In this document: positions 33,683 through 44,900 of the stretch, in pieces | How the letters are laid out: every line of letters starts with the position of its first letter | Numbering within the stretch: the first letter of the stretch is position 1 | Origin: Apoda limacodes | Lineage: Eukaryota > Arthropoda > Insecta > Lepidoptera > Limacodidae | DNA length: 64,000 bases | Reading direction: 5' to 3' | Assembly: GCA_946406115.1 (NCBI GenBank) | Contig: OX291553.1 | Coordinates: forward strand, 11,971,001 to 12,035,000 | The notes under the pieces: generated by a model | Database searches by the model: none | What the model was told of the DNA's origin: nothing | Seen by the model: only the letters and a program-made list of their open reading frames with translations | Translations under genes and position numbers: made by a program

Positions 33683-33990
33683 TTACAATGTGTGTAGTAA
33701 AGGAACAAAATATAAGAGGAGAAGATTGGAAGGTTCGAGTAAGAATTCGTCTGATTCACCTACATTCTTACTTAAACTGTCGTAAAATTCGCCTGGCAAT
33801 CGTAATGTCTGTCCGTATGTCATTCCAGCTGCGCTTACTTGATTATCATATTTTAGGACTGACCTTAGAGCGTACAAGACAGTGGGCAGTTGCTCTACCC
33901 AAGACGATGTGTGACTTGAATGCTTGCAGCCTTGCCATACGGGCTGCTTAAGACTGCAGTGAAACCTTTCCACTGCTGAATTACCTAGGA
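33683..33990 (-). pseudogene. gypsy integrase, C-terminal part of the core
   Basis: Reads NSAVERFH (third catalytic Glu region, frame changes here), then SSWVEQLPTVLYALRSVLKY, then GMTYGQTLRLPGEF. Continues the core piece at 34745-35190, interrupted by the insertion at 33993-34742. Confidence 0.8.
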
Positions 33991-34291
33991 TTATAGTTGT
34001 AAAAAAACCAGTTTAAAACGTATAAAACCGAAACGCACCGTTTAAAACCCGAAAGCCACCGTTTTAAACGGTGTAATACCCGACTGCGGAGACAGAAGAG
34101 AGTCTATTTAGAATTGTAAAGGCATAAAATAACGTACAATATTTTACAAGCTAGTTACTTGAATGGTTTTATTTGTATTTAATAAAATATTTACAAGTAA
34201 AAAAGATTATTACTACTTGTTATATTATTGGTTCCTTTAAATAATTGTTCTCTTCGCACTTCATACGAAAAAATATTTAACTTTCTTTTTA

Positions 34292-34390
34292 TATACCAAT
34301 AAGGTGGCAAACAAGCCTACGGTCCGCCTGATGGTAAGCGGTCACCATAGCCTATGGACGCTTGCAACACCAGGGGCATCACTCATAACT
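34292..34390 (-). repeat. LINE family A 3' end fragment
   Basis: AAGGTGGCAAACAAGCC, GGTCCGCCTGATGGTAAGCG, GCCTATGGACGCTTGCAACA: the last ~100 bp of family A. Confidence 0.8.
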
Positions 34391-34455
34391 TCCTAACTAT
34401 AGGCATATATTATACTTTAGCGCAAGGGCAGCGCGGCCACATATTAAGAGATTAA

Positions 34456-34540
34456 TAAGCTCCGGTAGTGAAATGTTTAACACGCCTGACCGGTAATCGG
34501 GAGGTGCTGGTTCGAGTCCCTCCTGGGGTCGGCATTTTCT
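34456..34540 (+). repeat. tRNA-Thr-like SINE head
   Basis: The anticodon arm can fold (CCTGA/TCGGG with a CCGGTAA loop, anticodon GGT) and the B-box is GGTTCGAGTCC, but the T-stem and acceptor stem do not pair. It is therefore a tRNA-derived repeat rather than a gene. Confidence 0.45.
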
Positions 34541-34744
34541 TCATTGCTTTTCACTTTTCACTCATAATAATTATTAGTAAAAAATCAAAAAAACATGAAA
34601 ATACACAGTTTGGTACTCCGTTGCATGGCGAATTCGATAGTGTAATGTATTCTGAGTTCATATAAAAAAAACACTGTTTCTAACCATTAAAACCAAAATT
34701 TTGGTTTTAAACGGCATGGTTTGATTCGTTTGAAACCGACCTTA

Positions 34745-35190
34745 CAACCTTAGGCCATAAGCTCTCTGAAAAGTGAACTTTCAAATTGCGTGCCTTGATC
34801 TATTGTGATCCTAACCGGGCAACCAAAGCGTGTGACCCAGCCTATAAGCCTACACGATTTTTGCAACAGTTTTTGCAAAAATATCTTTGATGGGGTATGC
34901 CTCTGGCCACCCCGTGATGCGATCGACCATTGTAACGCAATATCTATAGCCATCCGGTGACGTTGGTAATGGCCCAGCTATGTCTACGTGGACATGTTAA
35001 AAGAGGGAAAGTACCTAATTTTAACACAGTATGTCGGTGTACCTTAGACTTTTGGCAAATTTTTCTACATCTACATTTATCCTAGGCCAGAAGTATCTGT
35101 CTGCCATTATCCTACGCAATGTGCGGATGCCTGGATGGCCAGGTTGTGTACGACAGTGAAAGCTGTCCTTCTGAAAGGTTCTAGGAGGTA
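34745..35190 (-). pseudogene. gypsy integrase zinc-binding and core region
   Basis: Reads FHCRTQPGHPGIRTLRRIMA (the two-histidine half of the zinc motif; the two cysteines are lost), then HVDIAGPLPTSPDGY (first catalytic Asp), TRFGCPVRITIDQGTQFES (second catalytic Asp) and LFRELMA. Stops and frameshifts throughout. Confidence 0.8.
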
Positions 35191-35284
35191 AGGTCTAACG
35201 TATTACGCGAAACCTAGCAATAAATATCAATGTTTGGGCCTGGGATGAAATTTTTTTTGATCCGGGCAGAAGTTTTCGAGCTCA

Positions 35285-35525
35285 GTAGTGTTTGAAGCTC
35301 GTTATCCAGGCCTTGTGCCTTGGATAGTTCTAAGAAATCGTGATTTCCGCTATTTCTACCGGGCCTCCAGGATTTTCGAGAGTTGGTTCAGATCCTTGTC
35401 TTTCATAACCGCTAGGACTCCCTTGACCGATTTTGGTAGATGGTTCTGCCACATTATCTTCAGTGTGGTGTCGTTCACGTTGCCCCTGGCAAGATCTCTC
35501 ATATACTGCGTCATTTTTAGTTTAC
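35285..35525 (-). pseudogene. gypsy gag fragment
   Basis: Minus strand reads RDLARGNVNDTTLKIMWQNH, LPKSVKGVLAVMKDKDLNQL, SKILEAR, the capsid-like end of insect gypsy Gag. It then joins directly to integrase sequence. Plus-strand ORFs here are shadows. Confidence 0.75.
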
Positions 35526-35789
35526 TTCACGATTATGTGCGCGTCGGTAAACGCAAGAAAATTGTCCAATTACACAACACTGGTACAATTAAAAATGGCC
35601 AATTACACAACGAAAATAGAAATAAATAATGTTTTTTGGGAGGCCTTAAATTTAAGTGCACCGTCTGTTTGCGCTCACCATGGAAAACATTCTGTGTATT
35701 CTTCCGTCGCAAAGTCACTAACCCTTCTTCTGACTCTAAATTCGAAGGTGAAGGACCCCCTTTTTAAAAATTGTATTCGAAGTCGGGGT

Positions 35790-35992
35790 CACTAATTTAA
35801 CGCGTGTGTTAAAACGGGGTTACTTGAAGAAGGCAAGGAAATGAAATTGTAATTGAATTTTACAGGGTTTATGTCGCAAGTCGCGATATTTACAATAGTT
35901 ACGGTGGTGACTGGTGTCACGGGCAAGCGATTTCGAAGCGGAACTAGATGCTGTGTCGGCAAATAAGGTTAGGGGTGTCGCCACACTTGTAC
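35790..35992 (-). mobile_element. LTR-like copy with primer-binding-site-like edge
   Basis: On the minus strand starts TGTGGCGACACCCC and is followed on the element's inner side by TTAGTGACCCCGACTTCG, which resembles the primer-binding region of gypsy elements just after the 5' LTR. This fits a 5' LTR upstream of the gag fragment. Confidence 0.6.
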
Positions 35993-35999
35993 TAATATT

Positions 36000-36955
36000 T
36001 TGTTGCAAAAGTGTGTCAGTTGGTTTGTCATCCTTTAACCCATCAATAGGGTAACGTGATTTTTTACTTAGAGATTTTATTAAGGAATTGGTTGATAAAG
36101 GCCCGAGAGTGACCTTAGTTATTATTTGGGTTTACTCCTTATGAATCGGTTTTCATTTATGGGCTATAAAGGTACAAAAATATGATAAGTAGTAAAATCA
36201 GTCGTTGCCCGTACCCGTAACACTATGCCGGCCGGTAGACATAGTGTTACGCAATCAAGATTAGACCTACTTTTTCATCGGTGACAATCCTAGAGCTGAT
36301 GTGATGAAGGCAACTACGTGGACTCTGTAATGAAATAAGGAAAACACATGGAGTTAGGGTTCTTTTTAAATTGAAATTTAATCTTCTCATAATCAAGGGG
36401 CCTAGCACAGTAAATAGGCAAGAAATGGAAAACATATTTAGAAAAGTACTGGCAGCCCATACCTAAAAAAATAAAAATATTTAAAATCTGAAAGAATTAC
36501 TACACATTTGTCGACTTTCTAAATTTATAACTTAGTTCTGACTAAGATTAGAGGTACTCATGTGCTATGTGTTTTTCGTTGCAGTATTCTTAACAAAAAT
36601 TAAAAGATTTGGTGGATGGCTAAGTACGCAAAAAAAAAAACTTAAACTGTTTGTATTACCACAGTTGTTAGTCAACTGCCTACCTTTATAAGGGTCGTTC
36701 CCCTGTGTCCAACTATTCTGTCCAACTAGTTGTACAAACAAGGATTTTTTTTTCCCATAGTCCAACTAAATAGTTGAACATTGGAAAACCGAAATTTATA
36801 GTGGCCGTTGTACAACTGCATGGCCAGTTGGACCAACTTTAAACCGACTTTTAACCGACTTTAAAAACGGAGGTTCTCAAATGAGGTTTTCGTGAAGGTT
36901 TTATAATGAATTAAACATTATTCCTTTTTAACCGACTTTTAAAAGAATGGAAGTT
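36000..36955. other. No gene recognised
   Basis: AT-rich; small repeats such as ACTTTTAACCGACTTT near 36845 and 36930 only. Confidence 0.4.
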
Positions 36956-36959
36956 GTTC

Positions 36960-37010
36960 TAGTTAAAAAACGTCAAGTGTGAGCCTGATTTGCGCACTGA
37001 GGGACTGATA
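36960..37010. repeat. GCGCGAGTC-type repeat end, worn
   Basis: GTCAAGTGTGAGCCTGATTT and GCGCACTGAGGG match the repeat end seen at 7350 and 46850 with several substitutions. Confidence 0.4.
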
Positions 37011-37130
37011 GATTAATACGGAATATAAATACTTACCAAAGCTTTTTAACCAAGTTCAATTGAAAACAAGGTTTTGCACTCAAAATCTTAAAGCTTAATT
37101 CCAAGTGATAGTTTTAAAATGGCTACCTTT

Positions 37131-37680
37131 ATCTCCAAAACTATTGATCATAGACTAGTAGTTTCTTTACAGAAGTGATAGATCTCATCAAGATCTTCGT
37201 TTCGAATGACAGCTGTCAAACTAGAAAGTACTTTATCTCCAAAACTATCGATCATAGACTAGAAGTTTCTTTACAGAAGTGTTCTTTATATGTCCTTTAT
37301 AAATCTCATCAAGATTTTCGTTTCGGGTGACAGCTGTCAAACTAGAAAGTTCTATATCTCCAAAACTATTGATCGTAGACTAGTAGTTTCTGTACAGTGA
37401 TAGATCTCATCAAAATCTTCGTTTCGGATGACAGCTGTCAACCTAGAATGTGCTATATCTCCAAAACTATTGATCGTAGACTAGTGGTTTCTTAACAGAA
37501 GTGATAGATCTCATCAAGATCTTCGTTTCGATAGACAGCTGTCAAACTAAAAAGTGCTATATCTCCACACCAATTGATCTTAGACTAGTAGTTTCTGTAC
37601 AGAAGTGATAGATCTCATCAAGTTCTTCGTTTCGAATGACAGCTGTCAAACTAGAAAGTGCTATATCTCCGTAAGATATA
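37131..37680. repeat. ~104-bp tandem repeat array with TGACAGCTGTCA core
   Basis: Five units start at about 37131, 37235, 37356, 37457 and 37561, with a sixth stub at 37665; spacings are 104, 121, 101, 104, 104. Each holds ATCTCCAAAACTATTGATC, TAGTAGTTTCTTTACAGAAG, a GATAGATCTCATCAAGATCT-type block and a GACAGCTGTC palindrome (the longest form is TGACAGCTGTCA). Non-coding satellite-like array about 1.2 kb before the first TBC1D5 exon. Confidence 0.9.
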
Positions 37681-37689
37681 TGAATATAT

Positions 37690-38900
37690 ATATTTATCTC
37701 AAGAGTTACTAACTAGCTTTATTTAAATCTCGTCACAGAATTGAGGACTTCTTATAGGTTCACACGGTGTGCCCTTTATGCGATCTGAAAAACAATGGGC
37801 AAGTAAAAAATTACTTAAGCTTTTTTTTAATTTAACTACTCACATTGCAAAGCTTGCAAAAAGATGTATTTATTAGTTGATTCACTACAATATAATGTTT
37901 CGTTTGTAGTTTTACAAAGAATAAATATGGATGCTGATAATAAACCACTATTTAGTTTGTAAAGCAACTTTATTTTACCATTGAGATCTAAATATGTGAA
38001 TAAAGAGGGCTATATCTCTGAAATTATAATTGTAGCCTGGTAGTTAAACTTATTCATTCTTACTCCACATGGTACTACAGGAACCGCTATTGGAATATTA
38101 TTAATAAATCTCAAACACTAAAAAATGGATAGTCATTTAAAGAAAGGGTATTAAAATAACAAAAACAAGTAAACAAGCTAACGTGTTACTGTTTATCTCT
38201 GCATAATGGCCCGAAGGCGCTGATACGGTTATTAAGGATGGTGGCTCGGCCCGTCTCGCACTTTGCCAATGTTTATTATTTGTTGTTATACTGTAGACCT
38301 TACACTATCATTACTGCAAAATTGAAACTTGTATGTGTTACTGTATTGACGATAGAGCAAAACAACGAAAATGACGCACGCGTTCCATGTATGGGGACAC
38401 ACCCTCTTCCATATAAATTCCGGCATCGGCTTTTAACAAAAAGGTGTCGTTTGTAAACTGCCAAACAGTTTTGTAAATTATAACAAATCTGTATGGTGGT
38501 CTACATCATTGAACTGAGGGATAAAAAAATGTTTTTTCGCGCACCCCGAAGTGCGAGATAAAATTTGATTGGGCTTCAAAAATACATTTGAGATTTCTAA
38601 GTATTTGGCCGGTTTTATTTTGTTATAATAATCAACAACAACCGCAGCGAGTTTTTTTCTTACAACAGTGATTTCTTAAAATGATATATTTGGCTTTTGA
38701 AAAAGATATGTCCGGCTTTTAGAGCAAATTACCAAAAAATACAGCGCCAGGTCCGGCTTTTCTATTTTAGTGCCTGGCAACCCTAAACGCACCTTGAATT
38801 GTTTTTGTTTGTGAAATTTTGTTCATAAAAATTAGAAAATTTACAATTTGCTTGTAACTGAAATGTGTTTGATTTAAATATTTCTGAATTACATCTTCAG
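37690..38900. other. Upstream flank of the TBC1D5-like gene
   Basis: AT-rich with no coherent ORF. Any promoter and 5' untranslated exon of the gene starting at 38906 should lie here; CTTCAG at 38895-38900 could be a splice acceptor for an upstream non-coding exon. Confidence 0.4.
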
Positions 38901-38905
38901 CTGAA

Positions 38906-41900
38906 ATGTATGAGCATAGCAGTGATTTTCTAACATCAAAAGACTGTTTCGAAATAGGAGAATATTTGTAAGTATTGAATTGAACTTGATAAATTAGATA
39001 CTAAAAGTACGTACTAAATGTACTTTTATATATTTCGTACTTATTAATTTACTATAACTATTACTATTACAGATCAGAGTTAACTAAAATTGCCAAGGGT
39101 AAAAACAAGTGGACTTTATCTTATAAATTATAAATATAATATGTAACTATGAGAGCCGTCCACTTATCTCAATTTAAAATAAACAAATGACAATTTTGAA
39201 TATAAATGACATCTAATCACGGTCTCTGGTTTTTTATGTAATCTAAAATAATTCAACTTGAACCTCCAACTCAATAAAAGAACAGAAGAAAGGGTGTTCG
39301 TTTTTTTGCAGTTGTATGTCAGCTGTCAATGTTAAATTTTTACTACCGGTCCATTTGATTTTGAGAGTGGTCCACTTGCCATAAACAAATCAATATTTTT
39401 GAATTCATTTGAACAAATGATGTCACAACCACGGTACATAAACTTCAATCTAAAATAATACAACTTAAACCAACTCACTACATATAACCATGGGTTTTAG
39501 CATGGTATTTCATTCTTTTGAAGTTTTTTTTTTATACCACTAAGGTGGCAAACAAGCACACGGTCCGCCTGATAGTAAGCGGTCACCGTGGTCTATGGAC
39601 ACTTGCAACACCAGAAGTATCACTCGCGCGTTGCTGACCCTTCAAAATCCAATAACTTCTTTCTTGAAGAACCCCATACTGTAGTCCTAGTTGAATGTCA
39701 GCTGTCATTAATATGGTACAAACCACCTTAAATCAACTCAATCCATGGTTTCTTCTGATTGTCCATATGGACTGCTACCTTAATGTGGTAATTACCATCA
39801 TACACCAACATTATCTGTGTTTCCTTGTGGTTTTCCATATGGACCATAACCTATGAAATATTAATTTTGTTTTACCTTGCACCTTGTGCTTCTTTTTAGT
39901 AACTCTGACTGGGGGCTCAGTGAGCAACTTGAGAAATTCTATTTCCCTGTAGGAAATTGCCTTTAATGTTATTGTCTTATTGTGTTTATATATGTGTTTC
40001 TTTTGTTTGAAATTTAGTGTACAATTGCCATCATGGAGCTTAGAACAGTTAAATACTGCTGGCATACAACAGAGATTGTCACGACCAAGGAGCTTGGCTT
40101 GGGCCATCATGTTAAGTGCCTTGCCCCCACCCAGTGATGATATTATAAGGAGGTACAACTACTTCAGTACTGTTTTGTTTGACCGCATAATGAGCATTAG
40201 GGGCAAGTCAACAAATTGACTATAGGGATGAGCAAAAATTTGTTTCTGGCTGGATTCTGATATTAAATGCATTAAGTGACAAATAGAACACTACTTAGTA
40301 ATACTAATTTGATGTATGTATATGGAAACATTGATTTTCCAGTAGTTCAGTGAATATGAAGCTAGAGCTCAATATGAAGCTAGAGCTAAACATGAGCTCC
40401 ACTGCAAACAACTAAAATTTCTTTTTTCAATTTATTGCAATTTTGTAAAAGTGCAAAAAAATTACAATCATCCCGCTTAAAGTAATTTTAAACATTGTAA
40501 GGTAGCTACATTTACAAAGACACCCATAAGGTCCGGAACTCTAAAAAACAGTTATTATTTTAAGTTTTTTAAAAGAAGAGGATGCTTTGTTTTAGGTGCT
40601 ATTTAATCTAAGATACCGATACATTGCATTGTTCATACATGAACTAGATGCGAATTTGGAATTTCAGTATATCATGTATTTCAACAATGTAGTTTGTAAG
40701 CTGTGATTCTTAAGAAACATTTAAATCTGCTAGTAAGTATGATAACCCTGTTATGGAACTCCTAATTCATTTTCCGATTATTATAAGTGTGAATTTTAAT
40801 ATAGGAAGGAACCTCCTTAGCCATCCCATAGTTTTTTCTTATGACAAAACCTTCCTGCTTATGCTAGAATCTGCTATAAATTCCTACATAACTCACTCAG
40901 GGTTATGTAGGAATTTATAGCAGATGTAGGAATTCCTATGATATTTATTTTTCATATATATGCACATACACACTATACTTGTCATCAAAATTTGCTTGTA
41001 AAAATGTTAACATTGTAAAAAATTTTTTTATCATTATTGCAGCTTAAAAATCCATAGAAGTTTTTACAATGATTTGAAAGCTAAACTGTCTATGGATCCT
41101 CGGGCTGTTATTGGTGATGATCCACTGTCACAAAATGATGAGGTAATTTTTCTTCTAATGCATACATATTTAGCTAAATGCTTATGATTCAGCATTAAAA
41201 GACCTGTAACATCCACTTGTTATAAGTTACAATAAAGTTAATAAATTTGGCTAAATAAACAATAATAAATTCATTTACCTAAGTATAATACCTATTTGTG
41301 AACCCAAATTTATAAATATTGATAAATTTAAGTATCTACAGGAAATTTACCTCTACTTCTGTAATAATTTCAGAGTGCATGGAACCAACATTTCTGTGAC
41401 AATGAGCTAAAAGCATTGATACTTCAAGATGTCGTGAGGACTTACCCTGATGAGCGATTCTTTCGGGACAAAGACATAGAGGATTTGATGGTATGATCAC
41501 TTTTTATCATCAAAACCCAGACAGGGTATAAGTATAGAATTTTGCAATTATAAAAGACTGTTTAAATAAGTATATATTGATTAGTATATATAAGTAGGAA
41601 TTGCCAGTGATGACTTATGGGCTCTTCTATGGCCTATTAAATAAGCTCAGACTCGCTCAGCAAGCTATGAAAAGATGTTATAATATTCGAAATGAGGAAA
41701 TTCGCCGAATAACTACAGTAACCGACATAGCTCAAACAGTTAGCAAGCTCAAGTGGCAGTGGGCAAGCCACATCGTTCGTCGAACCGAGAACCGATGAGG
41801 AAGTAAGGATCTCGAGTTGCGACAACGGATCGGTAGACGCAGCGTTGGACGGCCTCCTAGCAGGCAGAAAGCGGATGGGCGCGGGCGGCTCAAGACCGGC

Positions 41901-44900
41901 CGTTGTGGAGACATATAGGGAAGGCATACATTCAGCAGTGGACGTCTTCGGGCTAAATTGAACGATAAAGTAGGAAAGCTACTTACATGTAGAGCTGCAC
42001 ATATAAGTAGGTAGCAATATAAGAATGTAAGAAGTCTTAGCATAAGGCGGACAGCAAGCTTGTTTGTAAAAATTAAAACAGAACTTTAATTTTACAAAAG
42101 AAACATTAATTTATCTCAAATTAAAAATAAATAGTTACATCAATGGGCCAGATTTCAGATTAACTGAGCTTGAGCTTCAGTGAAACTTAGACAAATCCAA
42201 TAACAATATTTTCACGCTTTGAACATGCAATAGGCCAGTTGCCTCTATTTTTTTTAATGCCTAATTATGAAAGGATAAAGTAAAACACCTTTAAATTGTT
42301 TCATGCAAAATGAATTTTGAAAACCTGAACCTTTGATTTAGAAGATTAGCAAGTTTTATGATATACTGATAAGCTCTTATTGCTCAATACAAAGAATTTC
42401 GGCAACTTTGCAAAAATTAAAAAAAAATAATGGCTTAACAGAATCTCATGAAACCAATAACTAAAAAATAAAAAAAAATCTTTTTTTTTAATCAAAATAT
42501 AGTGTGAAATTTAGGAAACTTCAAGGATTATGGCAAATGCAGAAATATTTATTTATTTCTACACTTTCGCTCCCCTAACCAGGGCCGGATTTAGAGGTCT
42601 GGAGGCCTCGGGGCAACAAAGGAGTGGAGGCCCCGTGGCCCCAAATTATGTTCCAAATAAAATGATTAATTTTTTTCAGTCCAGTTTTTCAATAAATAAT
42701 TTATTTTGAAACCAAGTATATTCTTATAGTACTAGTATTTTAGTTTAATCGAAAGATAGAGCGGAATAGAACAGTGAGTGAAAGTTCGTATTCATATCTT
42801 ATCGTGCCGTCCCTCTCACGGTTCTGTTAACACCTTTTGAGTGAAAGAGTTGGACGGTGCGATATGAATTTCGAACTTTCGTGTTGTGCGTTCCGTTCTA
42901 CGCACATGACACAGTCTTTGTTCGATTTAAATTTCAGATTTTCTTCGGAGCCCCTATAAATACTCCAATAAAAATCTGCCCTACTCTACCTAATCTAATC
43001 TACTTTTTGCTATTTATAATGAGACTCTATTTTTGACAACGCTTCATTCGCGGCTCACGCGTTGTCAGAGTTACGCGCGCGGCGCGATGTTCTAAAATAA
43101 CGTTATAATTTTAGCGCTACCTGAATATTTATATAGCGCGCGCTATTCGTTGCAAGTAAATAGCTTGCTATATTTATCAGCTATACGTTATATAACCACC
43201 ACTATTAGGTAAAGGTAAAACAGCAAACAGCGACTCTATTTTTGACAACGCTTCATTCGCGGCTCACGCGTTGTCAGAGTCGCGCGTCCGGCGCGATGTT
43301 GTAAAACAACGTTATAATTTTAGCGCTACCTGAATATTTATATAGCGCACGCTATACGTTGCAAGAAAATAGTTTGCTATATTTATCACCTGTACGTTAT
43401 ATTAACCACCACTATTAGGTAAAGGTAAAACAGCGAAAACAAAATATCAAAGAAAAAGATGTTTACTAGTCGGAATTTGAAAGTTTTTTTCCGAAGTCTA
43501 TTTTGGGGGCACCCCGTTTGTGGAGGCCCGGGGCTTTCGCCTCGTTTGCCCTCCCCTAAATCCGGCCCTGGTTAGGGGTAACATACTTCATTTTATAATA
43601 GTGACTCGATTAAAGTTAAGTAAAGGCTGTTCTCCTTCAGAGTGTCGCCCCAAAAGTCTGGTGGATCAGTAAGGCTGCATCAGTTAACTGCATAGTCCAT
43701 TTAGCAAAAAATATGTTATGAAGATAAATATGTTACAGGTACGTGTATTATTCTTTTGGGCACGATCTCACTCCCACGTGGGCTATAGACAAGGCATGCA
43801 CGAAATATTGGCACCATTGCTGTTTGAGTTGCATCTAGACCGAAAGCATGCACCTGATGAGTTAAGGTATTCTAGTGAATAACTATATCTATGTTAATAT
43901 TAGAGTAAGCTGCTGTATACAAGATAACATTTTTAATATCAACTCTTATAATTGGGAATGCTAATCACCTTTAAGGTACTGTAGACCTTTGTATTTGATA
44001 ATAATTTCAACTTGATAACTGCACGCGTTATTAAGTAAAAGGGTCTTGACGGATAGACAGACATACTTTTTTTTAAAATGTGTTATAACTATAAATTAAC
44101 GAATTTTGGATTTTTCACTAATTCTGTGGTGTAGTAGACCTTCCTTCATGTCAAATTTCATGATTCTAGGACAACGGGAAGTACCCCATAGGTTTTATTT
44201 GTTTGTGAATGCCAAAATATGCGACAAAAATTGCCGTTTTTCCGCCGTATTTTTTTACTGAGTTGACGTAGGCCCGGATAAATAGTCGTTGCTAAGTAAT
44301 GTCGTCAGTAATACTGCTGAAAGTCTTACTTAGAGAATTCTATTCAATAGTTACTATTGCTATTTGTCATATACCGGATTTTCAAAAACAGAAAGCCATT
44401 ATGGTAGGCATAGAAGAAAATTAATTTCGGTGGTTATCATAAATGGCTTTCGTTTTTTTTGTACCTAAATTCATTGTGAACAGTTTTGTTTATCGACAAC
44501 GCTGTATGGCTTGTAAGCTTAACCTGCGTGCATCAAATGCCACAAAGAACAAAAAACCGGTTGAGTGCGAGTTTTAACTTGCGCACCGTTTTTTTTTTTT
44601 TTTTTTCTGAACTGTCTATGCAGTTGGCTGTTGCAGCCATTACTGCTTCACCGGGCTTTTTGGGGCGAGACTCTGAAGGAGCCTCAGCCCATATAGCGCC
44701 CAACGCTCAAGGGCTCCCCGCGGGGGAAGCCTCGGCTTGGGTTGTCGCTCTCGGGGGCGTCCCTTCCACCGGCGTGAGTCTCGAACCCGAAGGTGAGTCA
44801 CCGCTAAGAGGGGAGTTCCCCGTTACGCGGGTACGGTTGCGATTGAGTGGGGGCGAGAAGCGCCCCGGCACTCTTTGATACCTCGTGTATCCTTGTGGGC

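Larger units (their letters stand above)
33993..34742. mobile_element. ~750 bp non-coding element inserted in the integrase core
   Basis: Splits the gypsy integrase. Both ends carry TTTTAAAC-type motifs in opposite orientation (GTTTAAAACG near 34010, GGTTTTAAACGGC near 34702) and GTTGTAA / TTACAA edges. Inside are a family A LINE end (34292-34390) and a tRNA-like SINE head (34456-34540). Confidence 0.55.
32705..35530 (-). mobile_element. Ty3/gypsy retrotransposon remnant, gag fused to integrase by deletion
   Basis: Minus-strand order: gag piece (35525-35285), then integrase (35190-34745 and 33990-33683), then the Pol C-terminus (32961-32725). Protease, RT and RNase H are absent: the gag sequence jumps to the zinc-binding part of integrase near 35200-35280. 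Two other elements have inserted, at 33993-34742 and 33100-33480. LTR-like sequences lie outside at 35790-35992 and 30110-30345. Not functional. Confidence 0.8.

Noticed and set aside
34456..34540. tRNA-Thr gene (GGT)
   Set aside because: Anticodon arm folds, but T-stem and acceptor stem fail; it sits inside nested transposons.
35288..35795. Plus-strand ORFs over the gypsy gag
   Set aside because: Antisense to recognisable gag sequence.
37131..37680. CRISPR array
   Set aside because: Units of ~104 bp are repeated in full with no short-repeat/unique-spacer alternation, and the genome is eukaryotic.
44486..44878. Host gene encoded on the plus strand (130 codons)
   Set aside because: It is the antisense shadow of retroposon family E, which recurs at two other loci.
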